A DNA stretch of 64,000 bases from Protula sp. h YS-2021 (taxonomy: Eukaryota > Annelida > Polychaeta > Sabellida > Serpulidae). Position 1 is the stretch's first letter. Each line of letters opens with the position of its first letter. This document shows positions 1 through 22,120 of this stretch, in pieces. Position numbers and translations under genes: made by a program. A model generated the notes under the pieces. That model had not been told where the DNA came from. It saw nothing but the letters and a program-made list of their open reading frames with translations, and did not search any database. Location: positions 74,530,700 to 74,594,699 of the forward strand of contig OX457027.1 in the NCBI GenBank assembly GCA_949752745.1, in the 5' to 3' direction.

Positions 1-8950
<8,950 letters not shown>

Positions 8951-10214
8951 CGTAGGCCGCCAGTCGCTTGTCTGTAGTGTTCAGTCTCATAGACACATTA
9001 AACACATCGTTGCTCATAATGAAGAAAAAAGTGTGGTCTTTGGCTTTTCCCTAGAAGCGAGGCAGTTTGGCCGTGGACTAACGCCGCTGCGGGGACGTGA
9101 AGCTAGACAACGAGAGAGAGAGAAAAAAATCATACTTTGTTTGAATCATGTGATATTTATGTTAGAGAGTTCTTCATGTTGATTAAAAAAACCCGAGTGG
9201 TCAGTCAGAGGGCTACAAGTGCATTCGTCATGTCATTCACGCTGAGCATGATACAGCCAAGTGATAACCGACCTCCCCTGGTTCACAATTACTATGTCAA
9301 AGACAGGAGTGTACATTGAGTTTTGATGGACTTTCCTTTGGCCACCTTCTCCAAAGTCGGTTTGCAGCAAGTGGGATTGCGATGAACAACACAGTACGGT
9401 GCCAGGCCTTTGCGACAATATTTTGCGGAATTCCCCAAGTTTATAAAGTGGGAGGGGGTGGGGGGGGCTGGGAATGGGGTCAGGGGTGTTGCACTGGGGT
9501 GCAGTTACAATTGGGTATGTGACTTTCTGGGCGTATTTGAGGGGAAAGTGTCTGGTCGTATCGACGCTTATTTGCTGCTGCTGTTCGGTCGGCCACTCAA
9601 AATGAAACGTTTGCCAGATCTTACAAGAAAATGGTTTTAAACATATTTTAGAGTTCCGGTTTATACAATGGATCTTTTGGAAACTTACGCAGGGTATTTC
9701 TGTCATGCACTGATAAGTACGTTTTCCCCGTGTGTATTGCACAAATGCAGTTATTCGCGTAAATGAAATTTCAAAGGAAAGGACATCATGTATTGAGTGA
9801 TTGCGCGAGTGTGTACCGTGTTATTAAAAAAAAACGCTGTTTTATAAAAGCCTTGCATATTATTATACGTATACATATTATCTAAGGTTGATTGTGATAT
9901 ATGATTTAGTTGCTATTTGTCTGTTAGTGATGTAATCTCAAATGTAGTGCATATACTATTCTGACTTGTGTTGGAGGTCTTGCGTTTCAGTGTCTACCCT
10001 AAACCTAATTGTATTAGGAGAAGGGGTTAAAATACAGAAGTGGGTGTATCACTGAAAGTATAGCACATGTGTCGCTTGGTCTCAAAGAGGCGTGCAGGTT
10101 TGTTTCATTTTGCCAATATGAGGGTCAGTTTACATTTTGCCCATCGATGTTTAGGTCCTCAACAAATTAGATATAAGGAGAGAAAGGTGTAATTAAAAGA
10201 ATAGACAAAATAAA
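8951..10214 (+). other. Probable TENT4 3' untranslated region
   Basis: Non-coding sequence directly after the TENT4 stop. Candidate polyadenylation signals are ATTAAA at 9823-9828 and AATAAA at 10209-10214. Which one is used cannot be told from sequence, and a longer UTR is possible. A G-rich stretch lies at about 9450-9490. Confidence 0.45.
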
Positions 10215-13200
10215 GACAAAAGATAGGAAATAATTGCGAAAGTTATGGAAATGTGTTTTCCGGCGCGATGCAGTAAAAAAGAACACAAACAACAAAGGTG
10301 GAGGGGGTGGGTGCCTACGCAATAGGCTGGGGCTTAGGACGAGTATGCAGGGCTTTACGTCAGCCGTATCCGTTGGGTTGGGGTTGGACAGGTGGTCCTA
10401 AATGTACCCGCTAGACGATTCTAGCACCTTCTTCTCTTCTCCCTTCCCGACTATATAGAATATGAAATGTAACTAAAAGTTCTTGGGTGACTTTAAATGC
10501 TACAAATGTTTAACAAGAAACATGAAAACTAACCTCCCCCATGACAACAAAGCAACTTGCTCTGTCGAGCGCACGCATGGTTGGCTCTGCCTGCCCAACC
10601 TTTTATGGATCAGGTGGTCGTTAATATAAAGCCCTGGCATTTAATTAGCTTTAGGTTGATTTTTTTTTTTTTGCTGTTCTCGCCTGGATCATATGGCATT
10701 TCCATGGCTGTGTGAAGTCATACTTGTGAGAAACTTGAAATCATCCATGTTGCTTTCTGGCTTGAGATTGATATAGTCATCCGATACAATTGTTAATAAC
10801 ATTCCACGACACGTTCTGCCTTAGATCGCAACAGATGTCAAGTGTAACAACATATTTTATTACGAACTAGCGTTGATGGCCACCGCCCATATAACGTCAG
10901 TTTTATCCTGTAGTTATAAATTGCCAGGCAAGCATACTAAGTAATATCAGGTATACAGAAAAAAGTGCTGCAACACTTTCTAGCTATGCCATAAAGATGT
11001 CAGAAAAGAATAGCGGTATTATGTTAGATAATAGCATAGCGAAAATTGTAACTAGGACTGCAACGTTTCGTCTACTGTGCGATTCAGTTTCTAACAAGCA
11101 CGGTCTTTATTTTTGTAAGTGCCACTGTAATGTTTTTCTTTGCATTTCGGCATATTGCAGTTTCGGTGGAATGGTTCATCTAGATTGCAGCCTGCCCAAA
11201 ACTTAGGTGCATGGAAGTTTTAGGTGGACTAAAATTGGGCTGGAAGCTTTGACCGGCTTATAATCTAGGGACAGCAGTCTGATTGGTTTAACCGCAACAG
11301 TTTAATCGTCATTTCCAAGATGTATCAAAAGTCTCGTTACCATTTCTGGTCAACACAGCTGTGAATAGAATAATGTACAAAACCATTGAACATCAGGGCC
11401 AGGTTGTTATAGATAGAAATGTAGTGCTTTTGTTTAGCTGCTAGAGTATTTCTTTCTCCCAGCACATTTTAAGTTGTGATACTGTAGTTGTTCTCGTGTT
11501 TAGGCTCAAGTGGGCAACACGATGTTTTTCTTAACGTTTTTCATAGTCTGTGTCTCGTAAGGGAATCTGTGTAATTGCGGATTTCATGAAATCCTCAGGC
11601 AGTTAGTAAATTGAGTTTATTTGTTTCAAGAGGGGGGGGGGGGGGGAAGCATGAATTTTGAATGATATAAATATTTATGAATATGATTGTATTTATGAAT
11701 GGTACTGATAAAAGTTTGGCTGCCTATTTCGGTGCTGCGAGAATCGGCGTCTTTTGCGGTATGTCATTACAAGAGAAAGGCCACAATTTTCAAGTTCGGA
11801 CTGTGTAATTATTTGTAGATCATTTGGAAAACTTTGTACTTAAAATTTTTAAAAGTTCTTTTATGTCTCTTTGCAGTGCCATTAATCAAAGTTGATTGAT
11901 AAACAAAAAGGTTTTGTACCCAGATGCCGGAGGGATTTCAAGAAACCAAATTACACCGAATTCTCTGTAACATGTATACGTCTGTACTGAAATTTTCAAT
12001 CTAAGGATAATCGGTTGATTGGTCGCGATTGGAAAATTGTCCACAGCGTTGCATATTTTTTTAACTTTAGTAATAGCTCAATGTGGTAACTAGCCTCTTG
12101 GTTTTACCGTCTCGCATACGGTTTAACTTGAAAATCCATTTTCACGTACGGTTTCTTAAAATAATAATCAATCTGAGCATCGTAGACCTTAGAAATTTGT
12201 TCGCACTCATTAAGATATCATTTAGTATACATAGAGGTTCAGCTTTTTCTTAATCGTGTCGTTCATAAAAGGCCCAGAGAAAATGAGACGAGTGTAGTTC
12301 ACGTGCCCCACTGTGAAATGTGTAGAAAAATAAGTGACATAGTTTGTTAAGCCAGGTTTTACAAGATACTCAAAACTTCCGTAGTAGTTTTGTCAGCTTT
12401 AAAATATATATAGGGCCTAGCTGGGGTTTATTGTCAGTTTCATCGCTTCTGTTAAAGGATATTGAAAAAAAAGACTTCTAAAGAGGTATAATTTTGAAAA
12501 CTTGGAATAACACATTTGACAAAGTTGCCGAAGTTTTACCAAATTGATTTAAATGATTACATAAGTATTTAGTTAATTCAAATATCAGTTATAAAGCATT
12601 GCACGTACACGCACAAAGAATACCGTAGGTTTTTGTTTTTTTTTTTCTTGGCGAGAAATTTTACTTGTTCTTCGAAAACGTGTGGTGACTACGGTGTTTG
12701 TTTGAAGTGTTTTCGGCTACATTTTTTTTGTGTCCGGGGAACTATGGTTAGAATCTAAATAAGGAATTTCAAAGCGTGAAAAGTCTTTCTTGTTTTGCGT
12801 GTCACCGTGCCAAGTGTGTGCGTGTTTAAGTGTTCTGATTCCCGTGGTATGCTGTACAAAATTAAAAAATTATTCTGTGGTAATAGTAAACAAATGCAGT
12901 TGTTTTGCAGGATTAAGTGTGTTTTATAATTGACGGCGTGAATTCAGGGTGTTACATTTACTTCTCACAGCGGAAATAAGCAACACTTAAAAGTGTGTAG
13001 CCATCGCAAATCGTTGGTATTGCCGACATGAAATATAAAAGGTGCGCTTAGAGCGTACGGATATACACCTGAAGTTTGGAGGAAAAGTAATCAAAACCAA
13101 AATGCCCGTAAGTGGTTAGCTAGAAGAGATTTTTTCCCAGGTAAATATACATGGATGGGGCATTCTTGTTGGTTTGTTATTATTATTATTATTATTTTTT

Positions 13201-15415
13201 TTTGGCCATTCAAATGTTTTCTAGGTTGTTTCAGACTTTCCGCCGCTGCAATTAGGCCGTGAGTAGTTGATGTAGTGCTCTGCTTGGCCGGGTGCATGTG
13301 CGCGATCGGACAAGTGTACATTTACTTTTGAAAATTCCTTTCCATTTTCTTTATTTTTGTTTTGTTTTTTTTTCAAATTAAAGGGGTTGCTTTGATAATA
13401 CAAAAAAGAAAAGCGTTTTCTCTTAAACAGGTTGTGATGTTAAATTTCCTTGTAATTTATGAAGTGGTATAACTTGCGATATATTCCAGTATATATTTTC
13501 GAAGAATGAGTGTATTCTGAATGTTGCTTGAAATTTTCAACTGGTGGAACATTAATGTGCGTACGACATTGTGATAACCAATTTCTAACTGTTCGTAGTT
13601 TTAAAACAACTTGACTATCTACTGGTCTTTCATGTAAGTATATATATATGATCTTGTAATGGAGTGTGCGTATATTTTCCAAAGATGTAAAAGAGAACGA
13701 GAGGGAGAACGAGATAAGAATCAAACTACTATATATTTGAAGGCATTTGTGAAACGCTTATAACAATAGAAACCGTGTAACCTTCGGGTTATGCCCCTGA
13801 ACCAGTGTGGAAATTTTTTAACGTCTTAATATCATAAAGTGAATGAATTGACAAAGAGAAAAAAAATTAGGACTTAACCATTATCGTCAAAATCCTTTAA
13901 AATGGCCTCAAGCAATTTGAAAATTGTTTACAAACCAACCACATTGTCTCTGTTTTACTTGGGCAAAGTTTATTTTTCGTTGAAGGAAGTATTATATATT
14001 TGTGCATTTTAATATGGGCATATACAAAAGTATTAACATAAAAGAAGGGTGCCATGTCGGCCAAATCGTGTTTGCATCAAGCCAGTTTGCATTGTGTGCA
14101 CGGGTGTGTGTCGTCCATAAGACAGCGTATTTTATTGATATAGTCACGTGTCAGTATATGTTACTCTAATTGTTAGCATTAACATGTATTAGCATTAACA
14201 CTGTATTATCTGCCATTTTATCAAAGAGAAACATAAAGGGATGATAAGACACGGGTTGTCATATAAAGAACACGTGCTATGGTCATATTAAAATTGGGTT
14301 CCTTCCAGAAATTATTCTTTGAAAGTGTATGCAGCAAAACCTGACAATCCCAATGCATGAATTTTGTTATAAGCCAGCTCTAAATGGATAATTTACATGC
14401 CTTTACGTTTGACATTTTGTTTTTTCTTAACCTTCGTTTCCTTAAGTCAGGACAGTGGCTGGGACAATCTCCAGCTTGCGGTAGTAACCACATATAACCA
14501 CCCTTTACCCGATTGATTGAGAACAAGACAGTTTACCACTCGTATACACTCGAAGACAATTTCTGGAAGCTTGGCGTGCTGAATATTTAGATGTTGGCGC
14601 CCATAAGTTTAACAGCACGTAGTAGTGTGTATTTTTTGTGCAGCTATAGTAGAAAGAGAAATACAGGGAAAAGCAGGAATTTTAGAGGGAAGGGCCGTTG
14701 TTACATTTTAAATATAGAATTCATTCTAATGTGAAGTCAAGACAGAGATTTTCAAATGTCGCATAATTTCTGTTTTAATTTGAAAACCCATATGGAGTAA
14801 AATACACCTAATTGCTGATTAAGAGGTACAATGCATGTTCCATTTTTTACTGGTTTATCCAGAGTCGCAATCTTTGTTTAAAGAGACACCTGGTATTTGG
14901 CATATCTCTTTGTGACAACAGTGCCCAGGGATTTATCAACTGTTTCTTTTGTTTGGGAGAGCAAAAACGAAAACAAAACAGGTGTCTTATGGAGAGGCAC
15001 TGACGCAAGTTTTACGTTAATTCCAGTGTCAATGGGACACCGCACATTTATTGATCAAAAGGAATCTTATTGCAGCAGCAGAAAATATTTTATGTAAAAA
15101 AAAGTTGAAGTTTTAAATGTGCTGTAGATATTATGCATTGTGTATACATTTAAAGATAAACATGTTGAATATGGTTTAAAATACTTGCAATTACATCAGA
15201 AAGAAAAAAATCGAAAAAAAGCAAAAATGTTATGAAAAAATGTGAAAAAAAACTTTAAAAATAAATAAAAATGAAAAAATAAAATAAAAAGTTCAAAACA
15301 AAACCGAAGTATTGTGTTTGATTTGATATCTTTGTGAGAATCATTGAAGCGAAGTTGAAAGAATGTGTTACGGTGAATGGTCAAGTTGTACCCAAGTCGG
15401 ATCGTAACCAAATCA
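10215..15415. other. Long AT-rich intergenic or distal 3' UTR stretch
   Basis: I find no protein domain, splice-consistent exon, RNA gene or transposon end in about 5.2 kb. Visible structures are a G14 run near 11633, an ATT microsatellite near 13176-13200 and A-rich segments near 15200-15300. Short open frames here have no recognisable content. Confidence 0.6.
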
Positions 15416-15499
15416 TGCCCCCCCCCCCCCCCTAGAGGGGAAACATTTTATTTCTCGAAGTTCTGTGTGTGTGTTAGTTTATGTGTGTGTGTTGTAGAC

Positions 15500-16025
15500 A
15501 CGACTTTGTTAACACGACGACTCTTCAACGAAACGCCAGATCAGCTTCAGACTTAGTGGGATTATGCCTTGGGTTGGTATTGTATTTAGCGTATACTGGA
15601 CAGCGCGTGACGTCAAAACGTGAAAGTAGCATCATCACTAACTGCAGAACGAAACATCGGATAAGCTTCAAAATTGTTAGGATGCTTTGGGTGGGTCCAT
15701 CGGGTCATATTGTATTGGCGTATATAGCGCAAAACGTATTGTGGGACCTTGACTTTATTGAAACAATAGCTCGAAAACGACAAATTTTAGTTTTGGTGGG
15801 TTATACCTTAGATGGGTCCAGTGGTGGATGTTGTATTTGACGTATATTGGACAACGCGTGACACCTGACTTCAGGACGTGAAAAAATGCGTCTTCACTAA
15901 CTGCAGAACGAAAAGTCGGATGAGTAAAACTTGGTCGGATAATGCTTTGGATAGGTCCGACGGTTCCTCTTGTAGTCGGCATATATAGCGCCATGCATGA
16001 CGTCAAAACCTGTTGTTGCCACTTG
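15500..16025. repeat. Diverged tandem repeat, about 4 copies
   Basis: Copies carry the landmarks ACGAAA..CGGAT..AGCTTCA, ATTATGCCTTGGG-like, TTGTATTTGACGTATA and GGACAACGCGTGAC. Another copy reappears after the minisatellite at about 17155-17265, so the array appears split by the repeats in between. Open frames on both strands reflect the repeat only. Confidence 0.6.
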
Positions 16026-16030
16026 ACTGT

Positions 16031-16745
16031 TATCCCCGGAGGGATATAGGTTTGAGCTTGTTCGTCTGACCGTCTGCCCATTTGATGGTAAGTACCTTGT
16101 GGAGTCCATTTCTCTATTAACTAAAGTGGTCAGAGCTTTTTATCATTTATATAGCTAATAACAAGGAAAAGTAGGTGTGCAGTGTCAAGGTTTCGGTTTG
16201 ATCGATCAAAAGTTGTCAAAATTATTGGCCTCTGAAAATTGCCAAAATTGACGCTTTCGAGGGTACCTTGTGGAGTAAACTTCTCAATTAAGGAATCATG
16301 TAAAAGCTATTTTTCTTTAATATATGCAAGCTTTAATGTATGTAGATGTGCAACGTCAAGGTTTCATTTCAGTTTGATCGATCAAAAATTGTCAAAATTA
16401 CAGCCCTCTGAAAATTGCCGAAATTGACGCTTTCGAGGGTACCTTGTGGAGTCCACTTTTCAATTAAGGAATCATGTAAGCTATTATTCTTTAATATATG
16501 CAATCTTTAGTGTATGTAGATGTGCATCGTCAAGGTTTCAGTTTGATCGATCAAAAATTGTCAAAATTATTGGTCTCTGAAAATTGCCGAAATTGACGCT
16601 TTCGAGGGTACCTTGTGGAGTCCACTTCTCTATTAAGGAACCATGTAAGAGCTATTACTCTTTCATATATGCAAGCTTTAGTGTATGTAGATGTGCAACG
16701 TCAGGATTTCAGTTTATTCGATCAAACATTGTCAAAATTACAGCA
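16031..16745 (-). repeat. Core-repeat element with hairpin end, four copies of about 170 bp
   Basis: Begins with hairpin TATCCC-CGGA-GGGATA (16031-16046). A degenerate CGTCTGACCGTCTGCCC microsatellite follows, then about four copies of a 170-178-bp unit marked by GGTACCTTGTGGAGTCCACT and AATATATGCAAGCTTTAGTG. The architecture matches the element at 2055-3070 although the sequence differs. Confidence 0.6.
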
Positions 16746-16789
16746 ATAGAACTTCTTTATAGATGTTGGTTTCGAATCTGTCAAGGATT

Positions 16790-17153
16790 CTGTCAGCATC
16801 TTGTTAACACTGACAGCATCTTGTTAACACTGACAGCATCTTGTTAACACTGACAGCATCTTGTTAACACTCTGACAGCATCTTGTTAACACTGACAGCA
16901 TCTTGTTAACACTCTGACAGCATCTTGTTAACACACTGACAGCATCTTGTTAACACTCTGACAGCATCTTGTTAACACTGACAGCATCTTGTTAACACTC
17001 TGACAGCATCTTGTTAACACTCTGACAGCATCTTGTTAACACTGACAGCATCTTGTTAACACTGACAGCATCTTGTTAACACTCTGACAGCATCTTGTTA
17101 ACACTCTCTGACAGCATCTTGTTAACACTCTCTGACAGCATCTTGTTAACACT
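16790..17153. repeat. Minisatellite, 17 copies of a 20-24-bp unit
   Basis: Unit TGACAGCATCTTGTTAACAC with optional extra TC or TCTC between units. I count 17 TTGTTAACAC cores. Copies are nearly identical, implying recent expansion. There are no unique spacers, so this is not a CRISPR-like array. Confidence 0.95.
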
Positions 17154-17154
17154 G

Positions 17155-17300
17155 GAACGACAATTCGCATCAGCTTCAAACTTGGTAGAATTATGCCTTG
17201 GGCGATTCCGCCGGTGGCTGTTGTGTTTGACGCAGATTGGACAACGTGTAACGTCATGTGAAGTCAAAGTTATCACTCTTGAAATTCGTATCCGCCCCAA
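17155..17300. repeat. Further copy of the 15500-16025 repeat
   Basis: Shares CATCAGCTTCAAACTTGGTA, ATTATGCCTTGGG and GTTTGACGCAGATTGGACAA with the earlier array, with several mismatches. Confidence 0.55.
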
Positions 17301-17639
17301 ACTTGATCAGATTGGACTGATCTGAAAATTCTAAACTGATATCTGTATTAGAGACGCATCATTACGCCCTGAGCTTCAAACTGTGTCATGTTTGATTTTA
17401 CATTCCACATTCTTGTCTGTGTTGTTTAAAGGATTAGTTTCTGGTGCTCACGGTCAAGATCGTAACCACCCTATCCCCATCCACTCCGTCACTCATCATA
17501 CTTGTATATTTCTCCGAGGCATCTCAGGATTTGGAGACGAGTGGGTAGGAGAGGAAGGGGGGGGGGGGGTACGAATCCCCAGGACAACATTTCGTAGTGA
17601 CTACCTTCCAGACTCGTAGGGTAAAACCTGCCTACCTAG

Positions 17640-18130
17640 ACCTCCTAGGCCCGGATAAAAAACACAGTAAAACCTCTGAAGTGATAACTTTCAGACTCGG
17701 ACAAAAAGGGTGCGGGTCCGGATAAAAAACAGAGTAAAACCTCTGAAGTGATAACTTTCAGACCCGGACAAAAAAGTCGAAGTAAAACCTGCGACCTCTG
17801 ATAAAAAAAAACGTCTTTTGGTGACCATTTTCCAGACCCAGTTAAAAAATTATGGTAAAATCTCTTTGCGACGACCACCTTCAAGACCCGAATAAAAAAA
17901 AGTCTAGTAAAACCTTTTTATAGTGACCATCTTCCAGATCCAGATGGAGAAGACGTACAGTAAAACCTGTTTGTAGCGACCTCCCTCCGGACTTTGATAA
18001 AAAAGACTTACAATAAAAACCTGTTCATAGTGCCACCATCCGCACCCGGATAAAAAAAGACGCCAAGGAAAACATATTTTACTGACCACTTTCCAGACCG
18101 GAAAAAACCCGTACAGATCACATTCCACAT
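17640..18130. repeat. Diverged short-period tandem repeat (AGTAAAACCT...CAGACCCGGA)
   Basis: About eight copies of a roughly 55-65-bp unit with the landmarks AGTAAAACCT, GTGACCA, TTCCAGACC and GGATAAAAAA. A related array lies in opposite orientation at 51740-52010, where the reverse complement reads CCGGGTCTGGAAGTTGGTCA and GGTTTTAC. Confidence 0.65.
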
Positions 18131-18792
18131 TGCTACACCAGCACTCGGATTTGTATAAAAATGATTATCAAAATGCCCACCAGCAGGATACATACATCAC
18201 CCCTCCACCCCTTTCAAAAATGGGATAAAGCTGCTACGTAACCCGATTTCTGCCCGTTTTTTTTGACATGTTCGGGTACACTGTTGTTGATGTACACTGG
18301 TGGCTCTAGTTGGCCGCGTCGTATCCAAGTTTGGTACGACCTGAATCGGGTACGAATTGACCATAAACCGTGCATTGCATGCATCACACGCAATTTCCTC
18401 CCTGTTGATATCAACATTTACCTCCGGAGGGAAATTTTGACAATAGTAGAGTGGTAATGTCAAACGCTATTCGGCTTTGGTAAAATTTATTTTACAAATT
18501 TGCCGCGAGCTTAAAAACTTCTGATGTCTGCAACAGAAAAATCAACTCAATTGATTTTTTTTTCTATTTGTGGGAAATTACTGTCCGGGATTCAAGAATT
18601 TAATGACACAGTTTGTATTTTTTGCCAGTTGTGATCCACCGCTTTCGTCAGGAATTCCACCCACTTCATGTCGTTTTCCGTGACAAAATGACTGGTTCTG
18701 AAACAAGCGAAAAAGTAGTTCTACCATACACACATGACATGTTTTCCCCTCGTTGTACTACCAAGTTACTGACGCTGTGAGAGCCAACCAGT
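18131..18792. other. Intergenic, nothing recognised
   Basis: No coding, RNA or transposon feature found. A short palindrome CCTCCGGAGG lies near 18422-18431. Confidence 0.55.
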
Positions 18793-18997
18793 GGCCGTAT
18801 TCACGAAAGTTAACTGTACAGTTAACTGATTGACCTTAGCTGCTCCGTAAGGATCTCAAAGACCCGAAAGAAAATTAATAAATTTAATCTATTTAGGGAA
18901 CAAAAATCCACCGAAAATTGTTTGCGTTATACAGCTAGGCGATTTCGCTTCTAGGAGTGCCGTTAACTGCACGGTTAACTTTAGTGAATACCGGGCC
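18793..18997. mobile_element. 205-bp MITE-like inverted-repeat element
   Basis: Left end GGCCGTATTCACGAAAGTTA and right end TTAGTGAATACCGGGCC are inverted copies, and each arm continues into GTTAAC-containing inverted sequence, giving inverted repeats of about 35 bp with a few mismatches. The interior has no coding potential. No convincing target duplication is visible (left flank CAGT, right flank AGAC). Confidence 0.65.
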
Positions 18998-19780
18998 AGA
19001 CGAATAAGTTTTAAAAATTCCTAGCGCTGACTTCCATTTCCCAACCTTTCCCGCCAGCTAAGCTCTATTTAATCCTTATATGAAATTATAGTTTCCTTTA
19101 CAATGAGAAACGACAGATAACAGCTACAAAGGTAAATGACTACAAGCAGTGAATTTATTACAAACAGTAGTTGAAACGGTAAAAATGCTACACAATATTA
19201 TAGAAACATTACCTGATCACGCTGAAATCTTGTTAATGAACCTTACCAGTTCACATCTCGATTTTTACACACACACATTTTACACAAAGTTATCGATCGG
19301 AACGTTTCACAGAGTTTGCTTTTCGATATTTACGTACTCGTTCCCATATAACACCGTTTTCATTATTAATATTGCATGGAGCAACCCTGTTCTGTTCCAA
19401 ATTTGTGAAACCTACTTACTTTGAAAACTGTAAGAGGTGTTGCAGCGCCAAGTGAAGTTTTTCACCCTGTTGAACATAGAAACAAAACTACAGTCTTTAG
19501 CAGAAGATTTCGTTATGCGAAAACAGTCAAATACACTGGAAAAAAATTGACCTTACAAGCACGAAACAAGATGAAATTACTTAATAAATGCTCAAGGACT
19601 GGTCTGTAAAATGGTTACTCGCAGTTTGGAACAGGGAGTGGGCCAAGTTTGGACGTAATGACAGGGACGGGGGGGGGGGGGCAGTGTAGTAGATACTCTC
19701 TGTCAAACAGGTAGAGCGAAGTTGGAGTCATCAGTACTGCTATGGGCTGTCATCGGTCGTTTCGGGACTAAAGCAGTATA
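18998..19780. other. Intergenic, nothing recognised
   Basis: AT-rich sequence with a G11 run near 19670. Open frames at 19149-19424 and 19421-19609 have no recognisable similarity. Confidence 0.5.
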
Positions 19781-20083
19781 CACCCTCGTGGCCCCCGTCC
19801 CACTAGCCGATGGGTAGATAGTCCACATTCTTCAACTCAGCTGCTCAACATTTGTTCTTCTCTGTCTACCATTAACCAGTCTGAAGTTCTCTCTCCTTGA
19901 TCGCCAGCCACTCTCGAGGTCGTGATCTCCTCCTTCGGTATACCGTATTATGCCTAGCTGGCCCACGGCGCGGGAACATTAATTTTGCTACGTATCCGCG
20001 GGTTCCGATTTCGCTGGGGCCATGACCCCCATCCGTTCTCTTTACACTTGGTGACTAATTCATCATACTTTTGTCTTTTTCTT

Positions 20084-20617
20084 TCATGTGCCTCTTCTAT
20101 CCTTTCTTCCCAGGGCACTGTTAATTCGATGATGACTGAGTTTCTTGGTCGGGGAGTACAGGATTATGTCAGGCCTCAGGGTTGCTACTAGCACTTCTGC
20201 TGGGAACTGCAATTGCTTTTTCAGATCTACCAGCATTATCCAGTCTCTTGCTTGGTAGAATATTCCTGAGTTTGTATTTGTATGTGGATTCTTTTTCGGT
20301 TCAGTGCCCTCTCTAATGAATTCAACTGGCTTCTTTGCCACCTGTTTCACGTTACTTGCCTCGTTTCGCTCTATTTCTAAGAAGTGGGCTAGTTTCTCTA
20401 ATACTTGATCGTGTCGCCACATGTGCTGTCTCTGGGTAAGGGCAGTGCTGCATGACGAGAGGTCGTGTTCCAGTGTTTCTGGTTTACCACATATGTGACA
20501 TGAGGTAGCATCCGTAATCCCACAAGTCACCATGTTGGTTTTGGTCGGAAGCACATCGACGTTGCACGGAGTATCAACTTGATCCTTAATGCCTCCATTC
20601 TCTATAGCTCGTTCCAC
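20084..20617 (-). pseudogene. Non-LTR retrotransposon C-terminal zinc motif and endonuclease-like domain
   Basis: 177-codon frame with CHICGKPETLEHDLSSC (C-x2-C-x7-H-x4-C) and, about 90 residues later, RPDIILYSPTKK, as in restriction-like endonuclease domains of R2-type elements. The catalytic lysine segment cannot be confirmed because the frame breaks after this point. Confidence 0.75.
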
Positions 20618-21010
20618 TTTAATTTTCTACTTTCCACACCTTCCCACTTCATCCACGCTCCCTGTTGCCGCATTGCTACTGCTAGTATTTGCCTTTTTTT
20701 CCTCTTCCATCCGCCTGATCTCATTGCACACCACTGTTTTTCGTTCCGTTGCGTCTGACTTGTCAAATATTGGTTCCTGTCGTTTGAGGTATCCTAGTCC
20801 AATTGATCCCTTGTTCCGGGATCCCGACTGGATCTGTGTGCTTTAACCGGGACTCAGCGTCTCGCATCGCTTTGCACACGTTGCCCTCCTTGCTGTGGAC
20901 AGAACGGTCGCAGATTTGCGTACGTTCATGTCTTTTGAAGAATCCAGCGTACTTTGTGCTCTTGTCTTGGCTACCTTACATTCTTCAACTAGGGATTGGG
21001 ATTGGTTTTG

Positions 21011-21548
21011 CTATAGAGTCCAATATTGGTAAATGGTGGTGGAATCCAAAGTCGCTTTCTTAGATAGCGGCTTAATTTCCGTTCCAGATTTCCGACTGCT
21101 GTCATCGGCACCTGTCATCGGCTGCCATGTGGTCCGCAGCAGGATTCCATACTGCACGCAATTTACTTTCAATTTGCCTGGCAGATCACTGGATTGCACC
21201 TTACTTAACCAGATGTCTAACTGATCTGTCATTGCTTTTACATTTGCGCGGCCCTTAAGACTTTCGACGAATGTCTTTTCCAGGTATTTTATTGGCCGTT
21301 GTGAAACTGTTGGAACCATCTCGCTTTCTTTGAATCGGCAGCGATCGTCTACTTTCCCACGCCGGATTTTTGGCTTTGAAGGTCATTCTCGCCCAGTTCA
21401 CTACTTCCTCTAGTACTCTTAAAATCCATCTGGCTTGAGTTGCTGCCACAGTCAGGTCATCCATGAATGCCTTAATAGGGGGCTGTCTTATGCCTGACTC
21501 CATCATCGGGCTTCTGCACTCTTCAGATGATTTTACCAGGAGGTTCAC
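21011..21548 (-). pseudogene. Non-LTR reverse transcriptase fragments, FMDD box and thumb
   Basis: Two overlapping frames: 21255-21548 encodes IKAFMDDLTVAATQARWILR with the two catalytic Asp, and 21011-21319 encodes the downstream thumb (KGRANVKAMTDQLDIWLSKV). A frameshift separates them. Confidence 0.85.
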
Positions 21549-21601
21549 TGAACTCGTGAACAGAATGACTGATATGGTGTCGCCCGTGATAATTACTTTT
21601 T

Positions 21602-22120
21602 CTAATCTCTGCCATTTTGTACATCACTTTGGTAGGAAAACCTCAGGTAGAAGTTGTTATAATACATCTTCGGCATTTCTTTTACTTTACTCGGGACGTG
21701 GTACCGCTTCAGCATTTCTTCTTGATGAGGTACTGATCTGTAGGTGTTGGTTAAATCCAGCCACACGATGATCAGATCTCCTTTCGCCTGCTTAACTTCT
21801 TTGACTAGTTGCGTGAAGGTTGCGGTACGTTCAACAGAACCCGACATGCCAGGGCCATCACCTTTTTGTGCGCTTGTGTCTAGGTATTTGTTGGCTATCA
21901 TAAAGGATGTCATTCGTCGCGCTACCACCGCAAAGAATATCTTGCCTTCAACACTGAGCAGTGATATTGTGCGGAACTGGGAGATCGAAGTAGAGTTATC
22001 TTCCTTTGGTACGAAGCATCCATCTGCCCTCTGCCAGCTTTCTGGAATGATGTTATGTTTCCAAGCTGATTTTAATAGCCTGACTAGTCTCAGAAAGAGT
22101 TTTGGGCAACACTTGTACAC
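21602..22120 (-). pseudogene. Non-LTR reverse transcriptase fragment, fingers/palm with first catalytic Asp
   Basis: 172-codon open frame containing FRTISLLSVEGKIFFAVVAR (RT motif 2 region) and IIVWLDLTNTYRSVPH, where the Asp is the first catalytic residue. The frame starts at an internal Met and ends by frame break, not at a natural C-terminus. Confidence 0.85.

Noticed and set aside
13091..13724. Three short - strand frames in the long non-coding stretch
   Set aside because: Low-complexity residues from AT-rich DNA, no splice-consistent or domain support.
15481..16109. Open frames on both strands at 15481-16109
   Set aside because: They coincide with a diverged tandem repeat and have no recognisable domain.
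16790..17153. CRISPR-like array
   Set aside because: Repeats are directly adjacent with no unique spacers and the context is a eukaryotic genome; it is a minisatellite.
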